This document shows positions 1 through 11,000 of a stretch of DNA of 64,000 bases, one piece after another. Below the pieces are notes generated by a model that was not told where the DNA came from, did no database searches, and saw only the letters and a program-made list of their open reading frames with translations. Source of the stretch: Pictodentalium vernedei (Eukaryota > Mollusca > Scaphopoda > Dentaliida > Dentaliidae); assembly GCA_031216915.1 (NCBI GenBank), contig CM062296.1, positions 668,998,753-669,062,752 of the forward strand, in the 5' to 3' direction. Each line of letters opens with the position of its first letter. The stretch's first letter is position 1. The position numbers and the translations under genes were made by a program.

Positions 1-52
1 AGACAGACAAGGGTAACACTTAATGCCCCTTCCAAATTTGGCGGGGGCATAA

Positions 53-124
53 AAATGAAAATGTTTAGTCATTCAAGAAATTTTTTTTGTAAGTGTTGTC
101 TTGTTTGCACTGGGTTAAGGGTTA
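53..124. mobile_element. Right half of a TTAA-type palindromic MITE (family P)
   Basis: The stretch ends in a GGGTTAAGGGTTAA-like terminus and carries the TTAGTCATTCAAGAA and AAGTGTTGTCT blocks seen at the right ends of complete copies such as 26270-26519. The left arm and central palindrome are absent, so the copy is truncated. Assignment rests on comparison within the window. Confidence 0.6.
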
Positions 125-619
125 ATTCAATAAAAATCTTTAAATTGCTCAAAGAATTACCCTAACAACCACCAAATTCCACACTTTAAAAGACATTTTT
201 GTCTGCAATACATCCAATATAAGAATTTAATCTATTAAATCTAAAAAATAATAGAACAATTGCACATATTATCATTAGAAGACAGGAAAAGAACCCAATT
301 CCTGTTAATTGTATACACCAGTTCATTGAATATTTTTCAATTTGCTTCAATTAGCCTGGTGCCACTGTACCATAGGAATAGAAGATTAATGCTTGTGTTA
401 AATAAAATCTGCACTGGCAGTTGAATGTTTGTAAAAATTTTTTGCTCAGTCATTACAAATTTGCCTTCTAATATCACACCTGACAAGGTCCATATAACAA
501 AATTTACTTGCCGAAAGGTTTTTGTACCAAGGAATACATAATTAGATACCAATACTTGAACCCTTTACCCAATTGCAAATGGCAACTTTTTTCACAGAAA
601 TGAATGCTAATCAATAGCT
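125..619. other. AT-rich intergenic DNA, nothing recognised
   Basis: No coding potential, terminal repeats or internal periodicity seen. The short open frames here have no recognisable motifs. Confidence 0.5.
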
Positions 620-1083
620 CTTATCTAAAGGTCTTGACTAATGAGCACACCAAGTTCAAATGATAAATGTGGCTTGTAGGCCATGTCAAAGAAGAATGTT
701 GATGCACAAATGCAATAAATTCAAAGATTGTTGCTAACAGTAACAGTTTTTGATGGAAATGAAAAGAAAATCAATAGCTCCTATCTTTGTCACCCTGCAT
801 AAGCATACAAAGTTTCAAAACAACTTGATAATGCAGGCTTTTAAAAATTGCATGAACTTTAGTTTAGTTCATGCAAAGGTTAAGCAAATCATGCCTAGCA
901 TAACCGATTTTTCGTTCATGCAAAATTCAAAACAGAAACATTTCAAAGCATCATTTTATGCAAATGGGTTATGCCAACCTGGGAACGGTGAAGCAAATTA
1001 TTTTTGCAAAACCTTTTTTGGGGTTAAGCAAAATTAAAATTTTTAGAAGCCTGTAATGAATGTGCCCTCTGAGGTATGCCAAA

Positions 1084-1315
1084 TTATTTATTGGTGTTTA
1101 AGGTCACATATTTCAGCACAACGGCTAATTATGCCTATGACAGTTTTACGGGTGGAGGAAGCCGGGGTACCCGGAGAGAACCACCGAGCAACAGCTCCCC
1201 AACATACTAACTCCACACAAGCAGGGTTAGCATTGGTTGAAGAAAAGTGCACCATCGACGTGCAGTACGTCTTAGTACACAATGCCACCGTGCCCCCACG
1301 TGGGCAATGGGGGTG
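1084..1315 (-). mobile_element. SINE, 5' truncated, with 13-bp target duplication
   Basis: Read on the minus strand this is the common SINE body of the window: the GTGTACTAAG-(A/G)CGTACTG block, a CTTCAACCAA block, a GGTTCTCTCCGGGTACC block and a CTTCCTCCACCC block, ending in an AATAAATAA tail. It is flanked by a perfect 13-bp direct repeat (GAGGTATGCCAAA at 1071-1083 and 1316-1328), the signature of LINE-mediated insertion into array T1. The RNA-derived head is missing. Confidence 0.85.
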
Positions 1316-2521
1316 GAGGTATGCCAAAGGAAGATGTTAATGCACAAATGCACTAAGTTTAAAGGTCATTGCTTGTGGCAATGTTTTGGGGGTTTTTTTT
1401 TATAGAAATTCATAAATATACGCTGCAGAGAGTGCAAAAGGGATAAGTTGCTGCACAAATGCAGTAACTTCAAAGGCTGGTGATAACAACAATAATTTTT
1501 TATGGAAATGAAAAATAGCAATAGCTCATATCTAGAGGTCACCCCAAATGCACATACCAAGTTTCAAAGTGATTTGATCATAAATGTGCCCTGAAGGATG
1601 TGTCAAAGGGAAATATTAAGGGTCTGACAAAACTAAGTTCAAAGGTCAGCGGCAACATTTTTTGACAGAAATGGAAGAAAATCAACAGATCTCATATAGA
1701 TGTCACCCCACACAAGCACACCAAGTTTGCAAGCGATCCAATCATAAATGTGCCCTGCAGGGTGTGTCAAAAGGAAATATTGATGCTTAACTGCACTAAG
1801 TTTTTACTAAGTTTATAAGAGGTCGCTGCCAATGGCAACTATTTTTGACGGAAATGGAAGAAAATCGATAGCTCCCATCTAGAGGTCACCCCAAACAAGC
1901 ACACTAAGTTTCAAAGCAATACATCAAAAATGTGCACTGCAGGCTGCCCCAAATGGAAATATTGATGCATAACTGCATGAAGTTCATTGTAGGCCATTGC
2001 CAGCGGCAACATTTTTTGACAGAAATTGAAGAAAATCGATACCTCTCATCCAGAGGTAACCCCAAACAAACATACCAAGTTTCAAACCATTCTGATCATA
2101 AATGTGCCCTGTAGGGCGTGCCAAAGGAATATGTTGATGCCTGACTAAACTAAATTCAAAGGTTGTTGCCTGCGGCAACATTTTTTGACAGAAAATGGAA
2201 GAAAATCGATAGCTCCCATCTAAAGGTCACCCCAAACAAGCATGCCAGGTTTCAAAACAATTCGATCATAAATGTGCCCTGTAGGGTGTGCCAAAGGGAA
2301 ATATTGAGGTCTGACTAAACTAAGTTCTAAGAACATTGCCCGTGGCAACATTTTTTAATTTAACGGAAATTGAAGAAAATCGATAGCTCCCATCTAGAGG
2401 TCACCCCAAACAAGTATACCAAGTTTCAAAGCAATCTGACCATAAATGCAACCTGTGAGGTGTGCCATTGTGGACGTACGTACGCCTGGACATGAGCCGA
2501 CAGATGAGAAGTGATGGCAAT

Positions 2522-2550
2522 AGCTCAGCTTGACTTTGTCAAGTTGAGCT
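2522..2550. repeat. Terminal 29-nt hairpin of array T1
   Basis: Two 13-nt arms around a 3-nt loop, with one non-complementary pair: AGCTCAGCTTGAC, loop TTT, GTCAAGTTGAGCT, followed by an A-run. Hairpins of the same size and near-identical sequence close the elements at 23873-23901 and 40784-40812, although their core monomers differ. In Helitron-like elements a 3' hairpin is a replication terminator; that role is inferred here. Confidence 0.7.
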
Positions 2551-2556
2551 AAAAAT

Positions 2557-3595
2557 AATAAAATTTGAATGGTGATCTTTGTAAATAGTGCTGCCATTTT
2601 TTGCCGTTACATTAGGTAAGGGGTGAAAAATATTAACACTGAAACTAAATCTTCTCCGGCACATGAAATATTCTGGAAAATGTTTCCACTGACAATTTAG
2701 TTCGATCTGGAGATTTGGATATAAAAGGCAGGGAATGAACAGCTGGCTTGGTTCCTAAAAAATTATTTCTTTTATTCACTTCACAGTGCTCTGTAGACAG
2801 CCAGATAAAATAACATGAACTGTAAAAATTTTGAACTTCTGTTGACATCTGCCATTACACAGCAAACTTTGCTGTCCATGGTTTCACTTTAAATAAATCT
2901 GTCTGTTCTCAATATAAAACGTGGAACTAAACATCTGACTTTGTCATTATCATAACATAAATCATTTGTATTTGCACAACATTTATTCCTCTTGGCTGGG
3001 TACTAATGTTTTTTTTTTATAAAAGATTCTTTAAAATCCCCATTAATTAATTCTCTAATGAGTAACAGACGAAGTCAGTTTATTTTTGTGGATTCATTTT
3101 GGGCAAAATGATAAAAAAAAAAAATTATATGTTAAAGCCCATCCTACCAGTCTTTCCTATGAGTGATCAAATTCAAATATAAAATACCACTAATTATACC
3201 AGAAAGCACCACATTCATTCTTATCAAAACCATATGGTAAAATAACTTATAGTTCACATGAACTAGAGGAGACCTTTACTGTTACGAGTGCAAGATTCAT
3301 TTTGTCCAGGACTGGATTCTTCTGCCCTTCATGAGAAAGGGATAGGGGTCCATGCCAATGGGAAAATTTGCAACATGGCAACTCCAACTTGGAAATTGTT
3401 TTGGAAGGGGAAAAACATACAAAGACTACGAAATTTTACGTTTTATGAATTGTACATTTGAATTGAGCAGAACAGTTAGTTTTATAACAAACAGTCATAT
3501 GTAATAATGTTCAGCAGTCTCTGTGGTCTCTATTAAACTGGTTTTCACTATTAAAGAAGAAACTGACATTTACCTTCGAATTAAGAGACTTCATT
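2557..3595. other. AT-rich intergenic DNA with one dispersed repeat
   Basis: Mostly unassigned. About 3275-3425 resembles 52345-52500 and, inverted, 58445-58540: each has a GGATTCTTCTGCCC-like block, a GGGTCCATG(C/G) block and a TTGGAAATTGTTTGG-like block. It is therefore a dispersed repeat of unknown class. No gene seen. Confidence 0.4.
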
Positions 3596-3727
3596 AGGCA
3601 AGCAATTTAAATTTAATGTACAGTTGCTGCCCTGAACTGGGTGGACATAAGGACTTAGAAAACCACTGGTTTTCTGAGGCCTTATGTCTACCCAGTTCAA
3701 AGGACCAGTTGTGCATTAAATTTTTGT
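3596..3727. repeat. Foldback element
   Basis: An imperfect palindrome centred near 3667. The left arm holds CTGAACTGGGTGGACATAAG, the right arm CTTATGTCTACCCAGTTC, with matching AATTTAATG... and ...CATTAAATTT outer blocks. This is foldback MITE structure of unknown family. Confidence 0.55.
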
Positions 3728-3853
3728 TTGAGTGGTGAATGAGATTGGAATATTTGGGTTTAAGAATTGGGAAAAATCATTCCAAATGTCATTGGGAAAG
3801 CGTCCCATAAACAGCCTCTGTAGATACCCAAAATAATCCCTGCAGGCCTTAGT

Positions 3854-4082
3854 GCTTTACCTTATGAATCGGTTGCATCCGCTTGTGTAATTTGCTAATT
3901 AAGCAGTTGAAAAAAAAAAATTTTTTCAAAATATGTCAGCAAAACCATAACATGTGACCTTCATCAAGCTCATTCCATTAAGGTTCATATTATATGGTTT
4001 TGTTGCCATTTTTTTTTAAATTTGAAAAAAACAATAATTAAAATAATAATTTTGATATCCTGTGTGTTGGGTAAAGGGTTAA
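3854..4082. mobile_element. TTAA-type palindromic MITE (family P), degenerate
   Basis: The right end is GTTGGGTAAAGGGTTAA; the left end (TTTACCTTATG) is decayed. The central foldback (about 3945-4015: AAAACCATAACATGTGACC opposite GGTTCATATTATATGGTTTTG) is imperfect, unlike in younger copies. Confidence 0.55.
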
Positions 4083-4164
4083 ATTCCACACGACTCACAG
4101 TGGTAAATGATGTCTCCAAATTGCAGGGATGTTCCCAACTTAGTTTAGTTTGGATTATTCTCCT

Positions 4165-4410
4165 GCCTTTTTGTCCAATTTCATAAAAAGTGATTTAACC
4201 TTAAAAGGCCTGTAGATTTTTGTATATGTCTGTAACACACATCCTGTGGCCTTGCTGTTGTTTCTCGGCAAGTCTTGGCTGCCAACATAGGCAGCCAAGA
4301 TTTACCTAGAAACAACTGCCAAGGAACTTGTAATGTAACTTTGAGTTTTGAGAGACAGCATTTTGGGGCACTAGTTCTGTTGCAGTAAAACGTGTTCAAA
4401 GCTGAAATTA
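4165..4410. mobile_element. Foldback MITE (family M, GGCTGCC palindrome)
   Basis: The central palindrome AAGTCTTGGCTGCC / GGCAGCCAAGATT lies around 4269-4302, with outer blocks AAAAAGTGATTTAACC and GTTCTGTTGCAGTAAAACG. The same outer blocks and palindrome recur at 53020-53255 and in the right part of 57095-57540. Confidence 0.55.
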
Positions 4411-4605
4411 GGCCCCAAATAGTTAACAGATATCAAGAGCCCACCCAATAAATCCCTAGAAGCTAAAAAATGGTATTTCAGAGAGTCAGTATTACTAAAG
4501 GTTCCTTAATAGGGCTGAACAGCAACAGACTTTGCATGTCTGCGATGTCCTCATTAGACCAATCTAAAGGCACATTTGCTAGTTTGCGCATAAATACATG
4601 TAAGT

Positions 4606-4962
4606 AGGAGCATGGTGACTCAGTGGTTACAGCAATGAATTTCAAACCGAAAGATCAATAGTTAGATCTTGACCAGCAGTAAACATGTGATGCCCTTGGA
4701 CAACACACTTGATCCTGATTCCCCACATGAGGATACAGTGGTGCTGTGTACTAAGGCGAACTGCATGTCAATACTGCACTTGCCGTCAACCACTGATAAC
4801 CCTGCTCGTGCAGAATTAGTATGTTCGGGAATTTGACAGTTGCGTGCCACTGCTCAGTGGTTCCCCCAAGTACTCTGGCTTCCTGCATCCATAAAACATT
4901 CCAACATGATGTGACCTTGACTATTGAAAGTGTCGTTAAAACCCAATAAAACAAAACAAACA
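4606..4962 (+). mobile_element. tRNA-derived SINE
   Basis: A full-length SINE in plus orientation. The head resembles a tRNA with pol III boxes (A-box-like TGGTGACTCAGTGGT, degenerate B-box-like GTTAGATCTTGACC). It is followed by the shared body (CTTGGACAACACACTTGATCC, GTGTACTAAGGCGAACTGC, CCGTCAACCACTG, TGGCTTCCTGCATCCATAAAA) and a tail GAAAGTGTCGTTAAAACCCAATAAAACAAAAC. No clean target duplication was found. It is not a functional tRNA gene. Confidence 0.75.
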
Positions 4963-4982
4963 AGTGTACCATTAATGTGCAG

Positions 4983-6580
4983 TACGCTTTAGTACTTTAG
5001 GATTCTGACTGGTGGATCAGAAGAAGATTTTTAAAGAAATCTCCTTATATTCCACTAATCTAAAATTCAAGCTCCCATATGGAGCCCAAATATCAACCCA
5101 GGGATCAAAGTTTGAAAAAACTTAAAGCTGACCCCTCTAGAGATGTTGTATACCAAATATTAAAGCATTCCGACTTCAGGGTCTAAAGAAGAAGATTTTT
5201 TTTTAAATTCCTCATATTGCACTAAGTTGATATTTGGGAGCACTAAGTTGATATTTGGGAGCCCAAATATTGACCCAGGTAACCGATTTAAATAAAACTG
5301 AAACTGCCCCACCTCGAGATGTTGAATACCAAATATGAAAGGAATTCTCACAGTGGATCTGAAGAAGAAGATTTTTAAAGAAATTCCCTCATATTGCACC
5401 AAGTTAAACTTCGGGCTCCAATAGAGAGCCCAAATATTAACTCAGGGACCCGATTGGAACAAACTTGAATCTAACCCCCCTAGAGATGCTGTATCACAAA
5501 TATGAAAGGATTCTGATTGGTGGATCGGAATAAGATTTTTAAAGAACATTCCTCATATTGAACTTAGGTAAAATTTGGGCTCCAAAAGAGAGCTCAAATT
5601 TGAACTCAGAGACCCGATTTGAACAAACTTGAATCTGACCCCCCCCCCCCCCCCCTAGAGATGTTGTATAATAAATATGAAAAGATTCTGACTTGTGGAT
5701 CTGAAGAAGACGGTTTTTAAAGAACATTCCTCATATTGCACTAAGTTAAATTTTAAATTAACCCAGGGGCTCAATTTAAACAAATATGAATCTGACTCTC
5801 CGCTAGATGTCGTATACCAAAAATGAAAGGATTCTGACTGGAAGATCAGAAGAGTTTTTAAGAAATTTCCTCATATTCCACTAATCTAAGATTCAGGCTC
5901 CCATAAGGAGCCCAAATATCAACCCAGGGATCCAATTGGAAAAAACTTGAAGCTGACCCCTCTTGAGATGCTGTGTACCAAATATTAAAGCATTCTGACT
6001 GCAGGGTCTAAAAAAGAAGATTTTTTTTAAAATTCCTCATATTGCACTAAGCTGATATTTGGGAGACCAAATATTGACCCAGGTAACCGATTTAAACAAA
6101 ACTGAAACTGCACCACCTCGAGATGTTGTATACCAAATATGAAAGGATTTTCACAGTGGATCTGAAGAAAATTTTTAAAGAAATTCCCTCATATTGCACC
6201 AAGTTAAAATTCTGGCTCCAATAGAGAGCCCAAATATTAACTCAAGGACCCAATTTGAACAAACTTGAATCTAACCCCCCCCCCCCCCAAAAAAAAAGAA
6301 AAAACTTGTATCTGACACCCCCCCCCCCCCCCCCTCCCCCAGAGATGTTGTATAATAAATATGAAAAGATTCTGACTTGTAGATCTGAAGAAGAAGGTTT
6401 TTAAAGAACATTCCTCATATTGCACTCATACTGCACTAAGTTAAATTTTGGGCTCCAACAGGGAGCCCCAATATTAACCCAGGGACCCAATTCGAACAAA
6501 CTTGAACGTGACCCCCTAGAGATATGTTGAATATCAAATACCAAAAGATTTCAACTGGTGGATCTGAAGAAGATTTTTAA
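4983..6580. repeat. Tandem array T2, left part (monomer about 168 bp)
   Basis: About ten diverged monomers, each with GATTCTGACTGGTGGATCTG, GAAGAAGATTTTTAAAG, ATTCCTCATATTGCACTAAG, GGGCTCC..GAGCCCAAAT and CTAGAGATGTTGTATACC blocks. The GAAGAAGAT anchor recurs near 5022, 5190, 5358, 5528, 5703, 5849, 6010, 6166, 6388 and 6567. Poly-C expansions interrupt two monomers (about 5640-5655 and 6277-6335). The last monomer is cut inside GATTTTTAAAG by the transposon and resumes at 13139. Confidence 0.85.
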
Positions 6581-6750
6581 TAGCGGGGGAGGAATTCGCT
6601 AGAATTGTGCACTTGGTGATACCTTCCTGAAATTTGGCATGATGTAAGGGTAGGCATCAGAGATTTCAAAATCGATCGGCTACAAGTTGGCACCATCCTC
6701 TAGCCACCACTAGCAGCGAAATCCAAAATGGCCGCCAAGCGGATCGAAAA
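6581..6750. repeat. Left terminal inverted repeat of the 6.56 kb transposon
   Basis: It pairs with 12959-13138 in inverted orientation. The conserved blocks in order are TAGCGGGGGAGGAATTCG, GAATTGTGCACTTGGTGATA, CCTTCCTGAAATTTGGCA, CGATCGGCTACA, and AATCCAAAATGGCCGCC near the inner end. The right copy has about 11 extra bases after the first block. Overall identity by eye is roughly three quarters. Confidence 0.8.
6725..6736. promoter_or_regulatory. YY1-like motif AAAATGGCCGCC in both TIRs
   Basis: The same 12-mer lies in the right TIR on the other strand (12974-12985). It resembles the AAnATGGC-core site of YY1-class zinc-finger proteins. Conservation in both ends while neighbouring bases have drifted suggests a functional site, for host factor or transposon protein binding. 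This is inference from similarity. Confidence 0.3.
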
Positions 6751-8010
6751 AAAGCTATTTTCGCCGATCGCACAACTGAAGCTCCAAACCTAACACCATA
6801 CATGTGCTGTAATTGATGTGAATGATGGAGTGAAGCCCTTGGAACAAGTTGGGGGGAAGATTAATGGATAATGGGATCAGAATTTCCGTCGATGTGTGCG
6901 TCTGTGTGTCTGACTGTCAGTATGATCGTCCGTCCGTAGATAAATTAGTGTTGAATGTTTCTCGGGAATGCAATGGTCAAATGAACATGGTATGAGAGAT
7001 TCCTGTCAACACATGAACAAGGGTACTCGATAGTATGCAGCAGTGGGGATACTTGGACATTTGATAATCCAATTAAAGTGACAGTCTATTCTCAACTTCC
7101 GGCATTTTCGATAGATTTATTTTCTAAGAAAATAAAACTATCAAATTTCTAGAGGAGTTCTGGTTCAATCTCAACACCATAGCGACACGTCTGCCAGCAA
7201 GGGCAGTGCTGGAATGAACTCGGGATGCATTAGTTCCCGTTGTTAATTATACAATGTTATCTTGCCAGTATAGAACATTGGCAAAATGGGACTAGAAGGG
7301 GTGAGTGTATGTTTGCAGTCATTCGAGGTACAGGAATATTTTTTGACTACAAGTAGTATTCTTCATTTTCGGCCAGTTAAGATGTGGTGTGTTCCAAGTC
7401 AGGATTAATGTTGCCGACACTTAATGCCCATCCCTCATGGTATGCTACTTTACCAGGGATATAGAGATATAGCCACCACTGGGAGCCAAAACATGACCTT
7501 TGATGTCGATGAGTGGTCGAAATGTTTTAGCGAATAACTTATCGAAATATGATCCGGTATGGCAATTTGATACCTTACGTTAGATTTATTAGATCAACTC
7601 AGGTATGGATTCATTGAGACATGAGTGCGCTACAAGATGAAGGATTTCCAAGTTGATTTGCTATGGAGTAGGAACTGACTAGTCACATGTGGCCTATGGC
7701 CAGAGAAAGACAAGGATACCATAGATGAACACACGGGTGAACGAAGGTATCAACTGTTGTACAGAGGCAAAATAGTTGGGGATATTGTATCATGCTATGC
7801 ATGAATTAACACCGTCTTGTGCAGTAAATAACAGACTATTTTCCGAAATCTAAAACTGTATTCCTATACCCCGGACAATGTAGCAAGCCACATGGGATGA
7901 ACATTTGTTAGCAAAATCAACTCAACTAGAAACATGACATGTGTTAACTGGCCGAAAATGGAAAAAAAAATACCAGAATAGGAGATGACTGGTCCTAACA
8001 TGACAGTATA
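6751..8010. other. Non-coding 3' internal region of the transposon
   Basis: Lies downstream of the large ORF with no open frame above 60 codons. A GT-rich and CCGTCCGT stretch lies near 6887-6942. A 17-bp perfect inverted pair, CATTTTCGGCCAGTTAA at 7364-7380 and its complement at 7944-7960, may mark the ends of a small nested element of about 600 bp, but I could not confirm termini or a duplication. Confidence 0.4.
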
Positions 8011-11000
8011 CTACTCAATATTGTTACAACAGCCACCTTCACACTTACACAAAGGTGTGCACCTTAATCCAGCTTTCAAGCATTTGCAATTGCCCTTGCA
8101 GGCCTTGGCACAACTACAGTGGAGCATCAGTGCACATGCAGCACTTGCGTCTCCTAGGTGAGTCCAAAATGGGACCAGAATATTGAGACGTGGATTCCAC
8201 TCCCATCCGTACTGTGATGGGTCTGGCACACATAAGTGTTTCTGCAGAGCACGATGCCAAATGAAAGATGACACAAGAATTACCCTTTTTACATGTTGAT
8301 ACAGAGCTGCTTTGGTGGGCGGGATGTTTTCCACAGACTTAAGGCCATGTGTGAACATATGCCGTCTCGCATCATTGACACGTGTACTGACACAACTGTT
8401 ACTGTACATCTGTATGGTGAGTTTTTCGATATGCTGCATATGAGGGGAATCCTCTGAAAAGACTTGCGGATTCTCAGTCAATTCTATCATCATTTCAGTT
8501 GATGCGGGAAAATTCATCCATGCATTCCATCCTGTCTTCTTCCCAATGCCGAGCATGCTGGATGTTACATCACAACCTGTGAAGGCGTGGAAGAAAGTCA
8601 GGGCCTTACAGTAATCAGGTCCAAGTTGTGAAGCTATCTCATGAATTGGCATATCTTTATATGCCTTTCCAATTCCAAACCCAATCCACAGCTCACTGAG
8701 TCCAAGGTCACGGAATGTTGCGAAATGGTGCAAAGACAGAATGACGACATCAGAATCAACCGTGCGAAGAAAAGCTATTTTGTGACCTTGTGAGACTGCA
8801 TGGTTGAGATGAAGCATCATGCGCGTGTCTGCTTCCTCGTGGTTCGATGGAGATATGTCACATAAGCTAACATCCTTATTGCATAGTACATATTCTCCTG
8901 ATGTCGTTAACAACTGGTACTCGGATGTTGATGTTAATTTCAGCAGTTCAGCAGACAGGAACTTGAAAAATTCGTCTTTATTCTCACTAACTTTCAAGAA
9001 TGCCTGCCAATTCTTCCCTTTAGGTAAAGGGACGTTCTCGGACACCCGTATCAACCTAACTGCTGTCTCACCGAGGCGTTTTGCTCGCGTCTGATTCTTC
9101 AAACTGCCTTCGGGGTAACAGTCATAGATCGCATCAACCCTTGTGGTGTTCGTGTTAATCAGAGATTCGATGTATGGCAATAATTGCAATCGAGCATATT
9201 CTCCAAACAGATCCGCTTTCTGTGGTTTGATTACATGGACTACAGCAGGCATATCCAAGATGACAACTGAAGCTTGTCTAGCTGCTGAATTCTTCCCTTG
9301 TGCAGGAATAGCTGGTAAACAATTGAGAATTTGAGATTTTGTCCCACTCCGTAGCTTACCTCTATCGGATAATGCTGGCGGATCACGTGCATTCTCGTGC
9401 ATGAAAAACTCATCCATGTTTGAATCAGGCCGGGCTTGCAGTGAAACGAACATCTGGGTAACTATTGCGGCAGTTGCTTTACTTGACATGAGTTTGTCTC
9501 GGCCTTTGTCCAGGTTGGCTGGGGGTGGGTTAAGGAAGGTATATATATTTGCCTTGGGAATAACATCATTCAGGGGTACGGTGCATTCCACAAGCCTTTC
9601 CTTCAAGAAAGTGGAATATAAATGCTTGCCCCTTTCGGGTAATGACCGTAAACTCTTACTAACTTCGGGGTCCATATATTCACCAGTATCTAATGTCACC
9701 AGCTGACCACTAGTTTCATCATAAGGGTTGATAATGAGTCCCTGATTCACCAGATCGAGGAGAGATTTCAATTGATTCAGAAATTTTTTCTGCTCTGATA
9801 CCGAACTTTCCGGGTGTTCCGTGTTATCTGATGATGTTGTGTGGAAACTTGCATATTCATACTCATCTATAACACGCAGAACTTCTGACCTTGAAAGCTC
9901 AATAACGACTTTCTCTTCAGCCTGGCCATAGAGACCTTTTGGACCACTGTCTTCTTTGAGTAGTTGGATACTATGTTCTTGGCTCTGATCTAAACCCATC
10001 ATACTGAACTTCCTCTCACTACGCTGGACCACAAAATGGCCTTCCATGAATTTGTTGTGGATTGAAGGATGCCGCCTGGGTAGCTGAGACATGTCTCTCA
10101 GAAATACGGGGACCCACCGACAATAATTTGTATGTCCTAGGGCAAAAAAGTAACTGCACAACTCATCGATAGAACACAGTGTACCAGGCCAGTTACCGAT
10201 TCGTTGGTTCCGAACGAATTGACAGCTTGTCAAGAGAAAGTTCCGAACGATTTCACCCCAATAGCGCGCAGTTGGAGATTGTGAAAGAATCCTCTGTTCC
10301 CACATTTCAAATGACTCATGGGGCCCAGTCTGCTGACAGTAAATCTCATAAGCATTCTTTCTGAGGATCTCAAGCCAAGCTAGAGTGAGAAGATATGCCT
10401 GTCGCGTCCTCTTGACATGTTTCCCACCAAGTAGGGATGATGCTACACCGGGTGTGAATATCTTTGCGAGGTGAAACATTCGCTCCCAACCAGAACCACC
10501 CATAAGCTTACCACCAGCTTCTTGGGTGCACATTTCAAGATGCAGGAATCCAATCATACACACCATTCGATCCTCACCTATCTCCTCTGGGAACAGCCAT
10601 TGACATTTTTTCTGCCTGGCATACAACGGACAGTCACCTTCAATGACAGGTATCTGGCCGGGGTTTACGAAAGCAGTAGCTTCCCTGACCACATACATAG
10701 CATGCTTCTGCATACTGAGTGAGTCCGCTTTCTGCTCACTGAAAACAGGGAATACCCCAATAACTGCACGAGGTTTGACATTGTCTTGATCTTCATGTTT
10801 TGAAAAGAAGCCTGAAAAGGTCACAGGGACTTCATCAAGCTGCCAGCTGCCATCAACCTTCCCTTTATTGCTGATCTGTGACACATGAGACAACCAGTCA
10901 TTCTCTCCCACGTTCAAATCTGCATATTCATTGGGCCGTACATTACATTCATCTGGAGATTCAAGCCTGATGTCCCCACCAAAGTCTTCAACGAAAGGAA

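Larger units (their letters stand above)
620..2556. repeat. Tandem array T1 (monomer about 160-183 bp) with Helentron-like 3' tail
   Basis: Diverged copies of one monomer recur, recognisable by GAAAATCGATAGCTC, a CATCTAGAGGTCACCCC block, ACCAAGTTTCAAA and ATAAATGTGCCCTG. The GAAAATCGATAGCTC anchor occurs near 768, 1517, 1677, 1860, 2032, 2202 and 2384, a spacing of about 160-183 bp in the uninterrupted part. About 830-1045 does not follow the monomer and looks like older inserted or decayed DNA, and a SINE splits the array at 1084-1315. The array ends in a unique tail with a short CGTACGTACG run and the hairpin at 2522-2550. A tandem core followed by a hairpin tail matches the architecture known for Helentron/'pearl' non-autonomous elements of molluscs. 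I infer that class from structure only. Confidence 0.65.

Noticed and set aside
5000-6560. CRISPR-like direct repeats
   Set aside because: Units are contiguous about 168-bp diverged tandem monomers with no spacers, in eukaryotic DNA; the same applies to 620-2556 and 21410-23760.
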